Positions 43,996-54,974 of a DNA stretch of 64,000 bases are shown piece by piece. Origin of the DNA: Cristatella mucedo (lineage: Eukaryota; Bryozoa; Phylactolaemata; Cristatellidae); assembly GCA_009760855.2 (NCBI GenBank), contig WPIO01000029.1, positions 97,501 to 161,500 of the forward strand, read 5' to 3'. The notes below the pieces were generated by a model. That model saw only the letters and a program-made list of their open reading frames with translations. It did not search any database and was not told the DNA's origin. Position 1 is the stretch's first letter, and every line of letters begins with the position of its first letter. The translations under genes and the position numbers were made by a program.

Positions 43996-46740
43996 ATGGA
44001 AATTTTAAAAAAAATTAATGGCAAACTATTTACAGACCTTGATTGCAATAATAATACAGCAACTAACTTGGGTTTTCCTGTAAATGACTCAGATGCTATA
44101 ACACTAGATTGTGCTTTTGGTTCTGACTTCAGAAATAACTTAGCATAAATGTTTCAGGAAAAATTGTTTCAGTTTCTAATTGCTCTAGTTTACTTACAAA
44201 GAAACGTGGATTACTTGGATCACAACTTATTGTGCTAATATTGTTGGTATATCTGGAAATTCTGCTGATGGAACTCGTTATGAAAGTAGTAGATCTTACA
44301 AAGTTATTAACTGTAGTTTACTAAAGAGTAAGACACAGTTGTTTCAATGGTATTTCAAGAACTACTCTTGATCTAGGACTAAATAATAATAGTTCTTTGA
44401 GAGACCCTAGTTTTGGATTAGTAAGTAAGTAAACAGTTGAAAGCTGTAAATAAGAGTGTTAATTTAGATATTTAAGATTTAAAAGTTTTCCAAGTATACT
44501 AGCATTAAGTAGTTTAGGTCTTACTAATAAAGTTAACGGAATGGGAACAGGAAGTTCTTTATCACAATTAACTCGCGGTGATTTGCCAGTAGTAGATCTA
44601 ATGGGAAACAAAATCGGTTATGGAACACCCTTTCCAACATTTGTCCTTGGTGCATTAAATAATTTTTGGTAAAATAGCAAGTATTCTTCGGTCAACTGAT
44701 AAGACAGAAGTTTTCTTAAACTTAACAAGTGGTTATACTTTTGGTGTATCTGGAACTTTAATTCTAGAAATGGAACTTGATGGCTCATGTGATTAAATGA
44801 TTGATAATTTTGTTGTTGATGGTTCTGTTTCTTATGTTGAATTTCTTGTGAGTATAGAATAGAAAATGTCACTATGTTATCAAAAAAGGATATCAATCAA
44901 AAATTACATTCGTAGGAGCGGTGATATACTTTCTGGTTCACTTAATATGAATCAGAATTTAATAAAGAATCTTGAAGATTTTTTTTAATCCCGGAGATGC
45001 AGTAAACAGAAAGTACTTTAATACAAATTGTATTACTAAATTTTTAAGAGGAACAACAAAAGATGGAGATTTAAATATGAACAACTTTCGCTTGATAGAT
45101 CTTGCTAATCCTGCTAATCCTAGTAAGGCAACAACAAAAGATTATGCTGACACTAAACTAGCAAAAACATGTGTAGTAATTAATGGCTATTTAACCAACT
45201 GTAAATGGTTTGATCAATATTAGTGCTCCTTCTTACAAACAAAGTGATGTTCCAAATAAAGAATACTTAGATAATACTTTTCTACAAGAAATCAGGAGAT
45301 ACTATTACAGGTGTTTTAAATATGGGTAGATTTTCTATTTTAATAGATGGAGATTCTGTTAATCCTAATAATGGAGTTGATCTTGGTTATTTAAATAGAG
45401 TATCAGATGGCAATATAGCTACTGTAACATTTCAAGGAGTTATGGATAGTTCATTAACTACAGACATATTTGGTACATCAATAACAGGAAAATGGATTGC
45501 TACTTTATTTGATACTTCACTACATTTTTCAAGAGCAATATTAGTAGTTGGAGCAACATATACTGCCCTTGTTATTGGAATAATAGTACTTATGCGACTT
45601 GTAACAACAGGTCTAGGATTACAGGGTCAATTATCTGGCGGTTATACACTAGATACAAATAAAAAACTAATACCTAGTACATTTTTCACATCAGGATCAC
45701 ATCTATTTGATAAGCAAATAAGTATAGCTGTTTATAATATATATATATAATATATATATAGCAATAAGATACAGTTTTGACAAGAAATAACTTGGGTATG
45801 CTTGGAACATTAAGCCTTAATACAAATAGAATAGTAAATCTTGGAAATACTGTAGCAAAATTATAATCAGTTAGTAAAACTTTTTCTGATAATAATCATC
45901 TTAGGAATGATTCCGATCAGATCATTAGAGGAAAATTATCTGCTAACTAAAAAAATATGTTATGGTAAAAGCTCCGCTAAATTTAACTGATATTTCTACA
46001 AAACAAAATCTTGATGAAAATGTTACAACAGAAAATGATGATACCATATCTGATAATCTTAGTGTAAAGAGATTGACCATTTATGGAGAAACAACAGAAG
46101 GTTTGTATGCAATTTATAGTTATATTCTTAAATTTTATAATAAAAGTAATTTAACAGAATTATACTATATGATAAATCCTTAATCCTTATTAAATTTGTA
46201 TGTCTGGTGACCTAACTGCTCCAAGAGTAATTAATATTTCTAATTATGAGCATAATGATTATATATATATATATAGGTCGACCAATGAAAAAATAAGCAA
46301 AACCAATTGACTCATAGTTAACATTAAAAAAACAGACATAAATAAAGCTTATGTTTGGTATGAGAATCTTGCTAGTAATTCAACTAGTTATATTGTTGGA
46401 AATAAAACAGCTTCCACAGCATATGTTCAATGAAGGAGGATAACAGAACAAGGATGTCATATCAAATAGTAACTGCATCAGTTACAATTAATATAAAGGA
46501 TGATAAAGAAGTGATAGTTAAAAACTAACTACTTTAATGTTAGCTATCCAGTTTTAACTTATCCACGCGGTTCTGTAACTCCAAGTTATCAAGATGTTAT
46601 TGAAATTGGATTGCTAACAGGAGTTGTATTTTCACACAGGAATGTTCTTGACTTTCCGCGATTTGACAAAACTTTCCAGTCTATACATTCCTGTATAAAC
46701 TCTGTTAGTAAACCAGAAAACTGACCTGAGTCAAGCTCCT
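43996..46740 (+). pseudogene. Fibre-like gene(s) 2, long and broken
   Basis: Plus-strand frames from ATG 43996 repeat the fibre motif many times: CNNNTATNLGFPVNDSDAIT; LNMNQNLIKNLE..PGDAVNRKYF; GDLNMNNFRLIDLANPANPS; INGYL; GVLNMGRFSILIDGDSVNPN; TLSLNTNRIVNLGNTV; SGDLTAPRVINISNYEHNDY. Between motifs the sequence is frame-shifted at least six times. The longest open block is 45322-45750. The same motif family encodes fibre 1 on the opposite strand, so the element carried two fibre genes or a long fibre plus a short one. It may be a single ~2.7-kb gene or two adjacent genes. Confidence 0.6.
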
Positions 46741-47085
46741 GTTTAACTAGTTTGCTCGTTTCAATTTTTTTAGAGTATGCCTCTGACTTTTAATTGCTTA
46801 TTGTATATATTTTTAAGTCTTTGAGAAACTCTGAGAAAATAGAACCATCTCAAACTTTTGTAAAGATACTTGAAATCTCTGGATCATAATGATGAATTCT
46901 TAAAGCTTTGTATTCTAGTACTTGTTTTAATGATTCTAATAATTAACTCCTGATGTCTTCAATGCGCCAAATTTGAAACGAAAAAATCTTAAAATTTGAG
47001 TATTGTTGTCCTTGAACCTCACTAAGACAACATCTTGTTTCTATTGAAACCATTTCTATATCATTGATTTAGTGTTTATTAAGCA
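46640..47085 (-). pseudogene. Unknown minus-strand gene
   Basis: MVSIETRCCLSEVQGQQYSN begins near 47055. It continues FKIFSFQIWRIEDIRS, LLESLKQVLEYKALRIHHYD, GSIFSEFLKDLKIYT and KLVKQELDSGQFSGLLTEFI, with TAA/TGA stops between blocks. Charged and helical; no family recognised. It faces the fibre genes convergently. Confidence 0.35.
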
Positions 47086-47211
47086 GTAGTTGTAGATGTA
47101 GATGAAGCAGTAGGATTAGTAGTTGTAGTTGATGCAGTTAAAGTTTAAGCAGTAGTAGCCGGTGCAGTTACTGTAGTTCTAGAAAGAGAAGCAATTGTTG
47201 CTTTTTGTCTA

Positions 47212-48085
47212 ATAATAATAATAATAATAATAATGCACTTGATAAAGCGCCCTCAGAGAACTCAATCTCTCTCTAGGCACTTTACATTTGCTGCAAAGGA
47301 AAATGCAATTGAATGGTGAGTAAAATCATGCTTGAAAAACAAACCAAATGAATAACATGGTTAGGGGTTACATGCACTGGGTCAGCATGCAAATGTGGTC
47401 AGTGGCAGCATGCACAGTGTCAGCACACATAAGCACATCAAGCGCGAATCACATGGACCCACTAAATGCTGTCCTAAATAGGTGCGTTATTAAGTTCTGT
47501 TTAAATGTGGTCAGTTCAGGGGATGTTTTGACGCAGGTCGGGAGGGAGTTCCAGGCTTTGGGAGCATACGAACTAAATGCGTGGTCTCCAAAGGATTTGA
47601 GGTTTGTACGAGGTATTGGTAAACTGTTGGATTCCGAAAAGCGGGTGGTAATAATAATAATATAATAATAATAATGTACTTGATAAAGCGCCCTCAGATA
47701 ACTTAATCTCTTTCTAGGCGCTTTACATTTGCTGCAAAGGGAAATACAATTAAATGGTGAGCAAAATCATGCTTGAAAAAAAACAAAATGAATAACATGG
47801 TTAGGGATGACATGCACAGGGTCAGCATGCAAATCTGGTTAGTGGCAGCATGCACAGTGTCAGCACACATAAGCAAGCACATCAAGGACGAATCACAGGG
47901 ACCCACTAAATGCTGTCATAAATAAGTGTGTTTTTAAGTTCTTTTTAAATGTGGTCAAGTCAGGGGATGTTCTGACGCAGGTCGGGACGATGCTTGGCCT
48001 GATGGGGGAGTATATCTAAGAGATAGGCTGGAGCCAAAGAATAAAGTGACCTAAAAGTGAGCGACAAAACCTTGAAGTCAATCCG
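47212..48085 (-). mobile_element. Two tandem LINE 3' ends inside the Polinton
   Basis: 47212-47648 and 47649-48085 each start with AATAATAATAATGTACTTGA / GCACTTGATAAAGCGCCCTC. Each then shows the same 3' UTR and reverse C-terminal coding (FGDHAF, VLTQVG antisense). The second is head-to-tail with the first, with about 40 bp of A/T repeat between. Either two insertions at one site or one insertion followed by duplication. Confidence 0.8.
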
Positions 48086-48139
48086 TCTAGCACTTGTTCC
48101 GTCAGATAAATCAGGTTAGATCGCATTGCACTCGTCCCT

Positions 48140-48531
48140 AACGATACCTTAGATATCTATTTTCATTCTTGATACACCAGAGATAACTGTTGATAAACTT
48201 GATAGTTGACCAGTAATCCACGTAGTATAACCAGAAATTTCCCCAGGACTATCTAGAAGGTCATCAACATTTGGTCTTACAACAGACTCTAGATCAGAGG
48301 TAACTTGTGTTATACCAGAAATATTTACTTTTGTGCTTCAAGGTCACATTCTTTTAGATATAATTTCTTTACTGGATTGTCTATCATTACTGAGATATCT
48401 GAGTCAAGTGTTTGTGCATCATATGCAGTCATTCTAAATTTGACAAGATAGTCTAGATAGGATTTTAGTAGAGTAGCAGATGTAGCAAGATTAGGATCAG
48501 AGGTATCCTGTGTTCTAATAGCTGTTGACAT
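48140..48531 (-). pseudogene. Small virion-like protein with coiled coil
   Basis: MSTAIRTQDTSDPNLATSAT LLKSYLDYLVKFRMTAYDAQ ... ECDLEAQK, then a one-base shift into VNISGITQVTSDLESVVRPN VDDLLDSPGEISGYTTW. About 130 residues. Its end is close to the LINE insertion at 48085. Unrecognised; regular polar helices suggest a structural role. Confidence 0.4.
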
Positions 48532-48559
48532 TCTCCTATACTTAATTAAAAAAATTAAA

Positions 48560-49090
48560 CAAAATTAAAGGGAGGAAACAATTTGAACTCCAGGTTTTGT
48601 TTTTGGGCACTTTGATTTCTTATCTGCTTCTCACAGCATTGTATTAGTCTTACCTCGGCATTCCATTAGTTTATCACATGTCTCACAGATTTCTACAAGA
48701 ATAATAGTAAACAAACTATATAAATCAGGAATAGGTTTATCTAGTGAATGCTTAACAACTCTTTAATCTACTCCTTTGAGTTTTTGTAGACAAATTTTTA
48801 GTGCCATATCTCTAGATTTCTCACAACTAAGAATCCTTAAAACATCCATTTCTTTATAATAATAATTTTTATAATTCATCTTCTTCATTTGTGTAGGAGT
48901 ATTGTACTTCTTCTTCAGAGTAAAATGCTTGTTCATAACCTTCTTCATAATCTTCTGGATTGTAATAAGGATCGTCAGTATCATCTTCTTATTCACTTTC
49001 AGTGACATCTTCGTATTCAGTTTCTTGGTTTTCATCAGCGTCATCCTTGAGTACAACTTCTATCTCAGCTGAGATTTCAACTTAAATTTT
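48560..49090 (-). pseudogene. Acidic protein remnants
   Basis: One frame (49085-48850) is strongly acidic: VEISAEIEVVLKDDADENQE TEYEDVTESE, stop, EDDTDDPYYNPEDYEEGYEQ. A second (48858-48560) reads MDVLRILSCEKSRDMALKIC and EICETCDKLMECRGKTN. The Cys pairs of the latter may be a zinc site. They follow the polymerase on the same strand. Not recognised. Confidence 0.35.
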
Positions 49091-49967
49091 TAATTCCCTT
49101 ATTTCTATAATAAAAAAATATTTTCAAAATAAAATTAATTACAAACTGAACATTTTCCGCCGCTTTTTGTATTCTATAGTGCCCATAAGCCAGTGGGTGA
49201 ACTTGATAGTTTAACCAATATCGTTTTGAATCAAAAGCTGATAGTGCTTTCTTAGTCTGTGTGCTAGTATAAATTTGATGGTTTCTTGTTTGTAGTCTAG
49301 ATTGAGTACAATATACATCAAAAGCCCGTTCTCAGACAACCAAGATAATCAGAATGAGACAAACATTTCTACAGTACGTCTGATTTATTACCCTTTGCTT
49401 TCTTTGCCGACGACTTAACTTGTATTCCTTCCTTTTTATCTACGGCCATCTGCATAGAATAAATTTTTGGTCTTAAGAAAACTCCTTCATCAAGCACCGC
49501 AGATTTTTCTATTGTATCTCCTTTTTCATCTCTAATGAAATCTTTTTTAGTGGATCAATAGTAATTTTTCAGCAACCTCATCTTCAAATTTTCCTAAACT
49601 TTCCTTACTTTTTTTCATCATTTTCTCAAATCCTTCCGTTTTACAGATCTCCTGATTAACAGGATAACCTGATAGATTTAATTATTCTAAGTAATTCGAA
49701 GTCTTTGTAAACATTTTCTGTATTTATTTTCATAACTAGCAAATCAGTGTCAGTGTATCAAGCATTAGTTTATCACCGTAATATTCTTTCATAGTATTAG
49801 AATAGAAACCTTGCATTATCAACTTTAATATTTCTAGAATAGCAAAGCCTAAGTAAATTTGTGCATTAAGACGAATCTTTCCTTTTTTGTTTCTATTCTA
49901 CTTTTATACTAATTTTCTACTTTCATACTACTTCTACTTTTTATATTACTTGCTGCTTCTATACTAC

Positions 49968-50460
49968 TTTTAGGTCACTATATTATTTGGCTCCAGCCCA
50001 TCTCTCAAATCTACTCCCCCATCAGGCCAAGCATCGTACCACCCGCTTTTCGGAATCCAACAGTTTACCAATACCTCGTACAAACCTCAAATCCTTTGGA
50101 GACCGCGCATTTAGTTCGTATGCTCCCAAAGCCTGGAACTACCTCCCGACCTGCGTCAGAACATCCCCTGAACTGACCACATTTAAAAAGAACTTAATAA
50201 CGCACCTATTTAGGACAGCATTTAGTGGGTCCCTGTGATTCGTCCTTCATGTGCTTATGTGTGCTGACACTGTGCATGCTGCCACAAACCACTTGCATGC
50301 TGACCCTGTGCATGTCACCCCTAACCATGTTATATATGTTGCTTATCAAGCATGATATTACTCACCATTCAATCGCGTTTTCCTTTGCAGCAAATTTAAA
50401 GCGCTTAGAAAGAGATTGAGTTCTCTGAGGGTGCTTTTTATCAAGTGCATTATTATTATT
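49968..50460 (+). mobile_element. LINE 3' end inside the polymerase gene
   Basis: Encodes YYLAPAHLSNLLPHQAKHRT through FKKNLITHLFRTAFSGSL, then the 3' UTR, terminal hairpin and ATTATTATT. It separates polymerase blocks RERVNIKI and KIRLNAQIYLG, which in relatives are about 60 residues apart. Confidence 0.85.
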
Positions 50461-50616
50461 CCAATTAAATCTTGGTTGAATATTCTTTTGTCTTTAAATC
50501 TTGCACTGAAAACTCTTTTATCAGAAAAAGCAATATCTTCCTCAAACTTTAAATAAATAATTTTTATATTAACCCTTTCCCTAAAATTTCTTTTTGTTCT
50601 ACCGAAGAAAATATTA

Positions 50617-50912
50617 TTCCTAAAATTATAATATTTTTGCAAAATCATTTTTTGCTTTCTGCCTTTTTTCAATATTATTAAGTTTATTATTCCTAAATTT
50701 ATAATATTTTTTGCAAAATCATCTTTTGCTTTCTGCCTTTTTTCAATATTATTTAGTTTATTACTCCTAAATTTATAATATTTTTTGCAAAATCATCTTT
50801 TGCTCTCTGCCTTTTTTCAATATCATTAAGTTTATTATTCCTAAATTTATAATATTCTTTGCAAAATCATCTTCTGCTTTCTGCTATTTTTTCAATATTA
50901 TTAGGTATATAG
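50617..50912. repeat. 74-bp tandem repeat inside the polymerase gene
   Basis: Four copies of an AT-rich unit containing TTTGCAAAATCATC and GCCTTTTTTCAATATTATTA. The GCC(T)n anchor recurs at 50661, 50735, 50809 and 50883, an exact 74-bp period. Since 74 is not a multiple of three, the duplication changes the polymerase frame at each copy. It translates (minus) to repeated 'NNIEKRQKxKDDFAKNI'-like blocks, originally a single segment after the TKVHR motif. Confidence 0.85.
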
Positions 50913-53900
50913 CCACTAAGCCAATTTCTCTGTGAAAACTCATTATCCTATGGACTTTAGTTAGTACATAGCCCCTTCCAAAGCAATTTGTCGATTTTTA
51001 TAGTGAATGACATATTTTACCCTTGGTTCAAAATCAACAACTAGCTTGTCTACTTTTATTTCATGATTGATTAATTTCTTCTTTTCATCTTTCACTAAAG
51101 TACTTTCTTGATACTTTGAATAATCTTCTGCTTTAATTTTCCTCCTAATAGTCAAAAGAGGATAATCAGAATAAGTATCTGTAAATCTTTTGGACAAAAC
51201 ATATCAACCTCAAGAGCATAACCAGAATTTTTTTGTATTGCTAATATTAGCCTTCTATGTAAAAAATTCAACTTGTTTCTGGTCCAAGAAGCGAAAATTA
51301 CCTGTTGGTAAACATTGAGTCATAGCTGTTGCATAGAGAGAATTAGCATCTACATCAAGTAACCAACTCTTCTATTTTGTCTCATCAAAATTAGAAGCCA
51401 TTTCATTATTAGCCTTAAAATTACGACAAGAGGCTCGTGTTATTCCTCCTCAAATTGCACTCTCAAAGAAATTAAAATGTTCGAAACTTTTTAATAACTC
51501 TAACCTTACTTTTGAAAATCTTAAACCTGCACACCAAGTTAATCCAGGAGCGGTGAAAAAATTTTCTGGATCAAGACCATCAATTCTCTTTGATAAATGA
51601 CTAAAATGTTGGAAAATCGGCTAATAGAAAACATCCATCATAAGATAAATATCGCTATACTTTTTTAAGATATCCTCTCTAGTTAAATCTATTTTTTCAT
51701 TAAGTTCCAAACTTTTAGAGCTCTTTCATATTCCTTTTCTCCAATGCAGTCATCATCTAATGTACTATAGAAACACTTTCTGTCTGGTAGTCTTTTTTCT
51801 TCTAACTTACAGAAAGAATCAGCATACTCATAAGGAAAAATCTCTTTTTCTTTTCAAAGCTCAAATTATTTTTTAGTTAAAATAGAAAAGTATTTTCTAG
51901 TATGCTCCAAAGTTTTAACAGATTTAACAACGTTCTTAACTAAATCTGCTAAGTCCTTGATAAATATTTGAAGCGAATCTCTAAAACTCAATGAACATAT
52001 TTCTATATTGATATATTTCTCCATATTGTTTGCTATCGCATTCTTTTTTCTTTGATCGTGCAACTCTTGTACTAATAAATGAGCATCGTAACCTTTTAAA
52101 TTATGAATAAAAACAGGTAATTTAATTCTGTCAGCAATTATACTAACATTTAGATTACCTCTTGCATGAGCTGCTCCACAATACTTTCCTGAAAGGTGAC
52201 AATGATCTCAAACTTTATCGTTTTCTAAACCCAAATTACAAATGCAGCAAGTAGTGGTACAAATAAACTCTTTATACTCATCTTCTGTAATAGTACTATA
52301 ATCAAATTTCCCATATTTAGGAAGAATTTATTTTAACTCTTTCTTAATCGTATCAGTTTCATCAAGCAAACTCTTAAGTAATTCTCTAACATTATTTGTA
52401 CAATTAAATAATTTAATTTAAAACTTTTAATATTTCCGTTATAATCAATAATGGTATACGATCCTGGATAAGGTATGTGCTTTTGAAAAGATATTTCTGG
52501 TGTGCTAGTATCTTCTTTGTCCATTTTTCTTACATTAATCAGCAGGCATTCAAAATCAGCATGAGCAACGTAAGGACATCAGAAAGTTTTTAAATACTCT
52601 CTAAAATAACAAAAGATTTCCTGTTTCGTCTTTTTCTATCTTTTGCTTTTGGCTTTCTTATTCTAGATTCTCCATCGTTTACTGTCTTGCAAAACTCAAT
52701 ATGTGAGTCTAATTTATCCTGAGAATAAAACATAAAAACATCTTTTACAAGTTAATTGTATGCCATATCCTTTTGAACTTCTGCACAGACCATTAAAGTT
52801 TCGAATGACAATATAATGAGTTTGCCTGCCTTTTATTTTTATTTATTCATTTATACCTTTTATTTTTAAAGAGTAATAGATCGAGATGATTCTCTTTTTC
52901 TTCATCAACAACCAATAGGTAGAGGACTTAGACTTCTATTATCATACTCGAAAACGGGAATTGTTATATTAAGTAATTCTGCTAAGGTAGGAATATCACT
53001 AGCACTTAATGCTTGAGAAGGATAACCGGGCCTTAAATTAAATAATTCTTCTAATATTGGTATTAAATGAAAATTTTTCTCCAATAGAAGTGTTCAAATC
53101 TGCTATTGACTCTGGATGATTATCTCTCCAATGTAAAAATATAAATACACACCATAAAACACAACCGTTATCTGACTCGTTCTTTATATTCACAGTAGAT
53201 CTATTCTTTTCTAATCCAGCAGGCATTGGTAAATAACTTCTTTCAAAACGATGTCGAAAATAAGTAAACTTCGCGTATAAAGCATTAATGCTAACTGAGC
53301 TCCAACTTGAGCCTTTTACTAACAATTCCTCTCTCAATGTCATAAATTCTTACCTATTTTAGCGTCACTTACTCCAGCAAATGGTTGATAGTTATAAGAT
53401 CCATTCTCACTAGCTAGAATGGGAGGAGCAACCATCACATTTAGTTTTAAGCAATTCCTTAATTAGTATCTCTAAATGTTGGCTTTTTTTATCAAATAAT
53501 CTATCGAAGTCAATTTCATTTTTATCTAAACTTACATACTCATAATACATTCCCTTACCATCAGGAGAAACACGACCTAAAAACCAACCAACTTCTTCAA
53601 TCTTCATTAGCCTTCGAGCTTCCCTTTCAAAAGACCATTGTTTTTAGCCCTTGTTCTTTATCTCTTTCTTATAAAAGATAATTTCTACGTTTGTGTTAGG
53701 AATTGTGCGCAAATTAACTATCAAAGCATCCAAACTAGACTTTAAAAAAGAATATTTTAAAAGAAGTCCTGTTCTTTTTTCTAACCGCTTCTCTAATACG
53801 CTTTGCATGCTCACCGAATTTGTCACCCTTCCGCCGCTTCAAATCATCATTTTTCTGAGACATTTATATAATATAAAAAATTCTTTAAATTAAAACTAGA

Positions 53901-53947
53901 ATAGTTAAAACACAAATTACTCTTGAAGTAAACAAGACTGATTAGAG

Positions 53948-54073
53948 TAGTGTGGTTTTTAACGTTATGGAGACAGGGACTCAAGCGAACAGAAGACTAC
54001 CGAACGCATGGAGATTGGTGATGTGCGAGGGTCGAGCCCTAGGCTACATAACGTTCAAAACCATACTACTACG
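53948..54073. repeat. Inverted repeat just right of the Polinton
   Basis: TAGTGTGGTTTTTAACGTTATG (53949) and the near-complementary CATAACGTTCAAAACCATAC (54050) form an imperfect ~22-bp inverted repeat bracketing ~80 bp. It could be a small non-autonomous element or part of the original target. Confidence 0.6.
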
Positions 54074-54099
54074 CTAACGCTCAAAATCGGCTCTGCGAG

Positions 54100-54972
54100 C
54101 TTATCTCCTGTTGAATCTGGACAAAATCTTGGTGTCGTGTTCCAAAGTGACCTTCATTAGACGACCACATCATCAGTTCCACAGTCAAGTCTGCCTAATT
54201 TTAACTATGTAACATTGCTTAAATTCACGCTTGTTTAGACAGAGATACAACAGCAAAATTGGTCCGTGCATTTGTGACATTCCATCTTGACTTCTGTAAC
54301 TCACTGCGTGCTGGTCTACCAGCCTGTGCACTCAAGGCGCTAACAGCTGGCGCAAAACTCTGCAGCCAGGCTTTCTGTCGTGAGCGTCGCAGTTGCCACA
54401 TCTCACCACTTCTCGTTGACCTGTACTGGTCAAGTCAAGCAACTCATCGACTTCAAGGTTTTGTCACTCACTTTTAGGTTCCTTCATTCTTTGGCTCCAG
54501 CCTAAATATCAAATCTACTGCCCCACTAGGCTAAACATCGTACTACATGCTTTTCGGAATGAAACTGTTTACCCATACCTCATATAAGCCTCAAATCTTT
54601 TAGTGACCGTGCCTTAAGTTCGTATGCTCCCTAAGCCTAGAACTCACTCCCAACCTGCGTAGTGGCATCTCTGACTTGACCACGTTTAAAAAGAACGTAG
54701 CAACGCACCTATTTATGACAGCATTTAGTGGATCCCTGGGATTCGTCCTTTGTGTGCTCATTTATGCGTGCTGAAAGTGTGCTTGCTGCCACTAAGCAAA
54801 CTTGCATGCTGACCCTATGCATGCTACCAGTAGCCACGTTATTCTTGCTGCTTATTGAGCATGCTACCACTAACCGTTCGATCGCGCTTCGTTTGCAGCA
54901 AATATAGAGCGCCTAGAAAGAGATTGAGTACTCTGAGGGTGCTCTATCAAATGTGTTATTAGTATTGTTATT
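54100..54972 (+). mobile_element. CR1/L2-like LINE 3' half
   Basis: FVTFHLDFCNSLRAGLPACA, SQAFCRERRSCHISPLLVDL, then C-terminal pieces and full 3' UTR ending GTGTTATTAGTATTGTTATT. It starts just right of the Polinton. Confidence 0.75.
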
Positions 54973-54974
54973 AA

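Larger units (their letters stand above)
49134..53863 (-). pseudogene. Protein-primed DNA polymerase B (Polinton pPolB)
   Basis: Starts MSQKNDDLKRRKGDKFGEHA at 53863. Blocks in order: SDIPTLAELLNITIPVFEYD; KENHLDLLLFKN and HYIVIRNFNGL; CKTVNDGESRIRKPKAK; HADFECLL (3'-5' exonuclease ExoI); DHCHLSGKYCGAAHARGNLN; VFIHNLKGYDAHLLVQEL (ExoII); SFRDSLQIF; LLDVDANSLYATAMTQCLPT; SDYPLLTIRRKIKAEDYSKY; VKYVIHYKNRQIALEG and LTKVHRIM; RERVNIKI; KIRLNAQIYLGFAILEILKL; DTLTL; HQIYT..; LSAFDSKRYWLNYQVHPLAYGHYR. It synthesises the element's DNA from a terminal-protein primer. More than ten stops/frameshifts, a 74-bp tandem repeat at 50617-50912 and a LINE (49968-50460) disrupt it. Confidence 0.92.
33345..53945. 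mobile_element. Decayed Polinton/Maverick (adintovirus-like) element
   Basis: About 20.6 kb of AT-rich DNA with sharp composition edges. An rve-type integrase lies at the left end and protein-primed DNA polymerase B at the right end. Between them lie an adenain-like protease, F54H12.2-like capsid gene, zinc-ribbon gene, PLA2-like gene, YqaJ-like nuclease, two fibre-like genes and an HNH-AP2 endonuclease. Subtracting host LINE/SINE insertions (36478-36652, 42720-43368, 47212-48085, 49968-50460) leaves roughly 18 kb, within the usual Polinton range. Stops and frameshifts in every large gene show it is no longer autonomous. No terminal inverted repeats, target-site duplication or Walker-A packaging ATPase were seen. 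The left end appears cut inside the integrase. Confidence 0.88.

Noticed and set aside
50617-50912. CRISPR-like direct repeats
   Set aside because: A 74-bp near-identical tandem with no distinct spacers, inside a coding gene of a eukaryotic element.
33345-53945. Possible reading of TGA as tryptophan in the AT-rich element (for example before DRGMELL and before LSLYP)
   Set aside because: TGA also falls where relatives have arginine in the polymerase (KV-x-DHCH and AI-x-GG), and TAA and TAG stops plus frameshifts are equally frequent. Ordinary mutational decay explains them.
33345-53945. Bacteriophage or bacterial contamination, suggested by fibre and HNH genes and low GC
   Set aside because: Host LINE and SINE copies are inserted inside it, and the polymerase, integrase and protease are Polinton-type; it is an integrated eukaryotic element.
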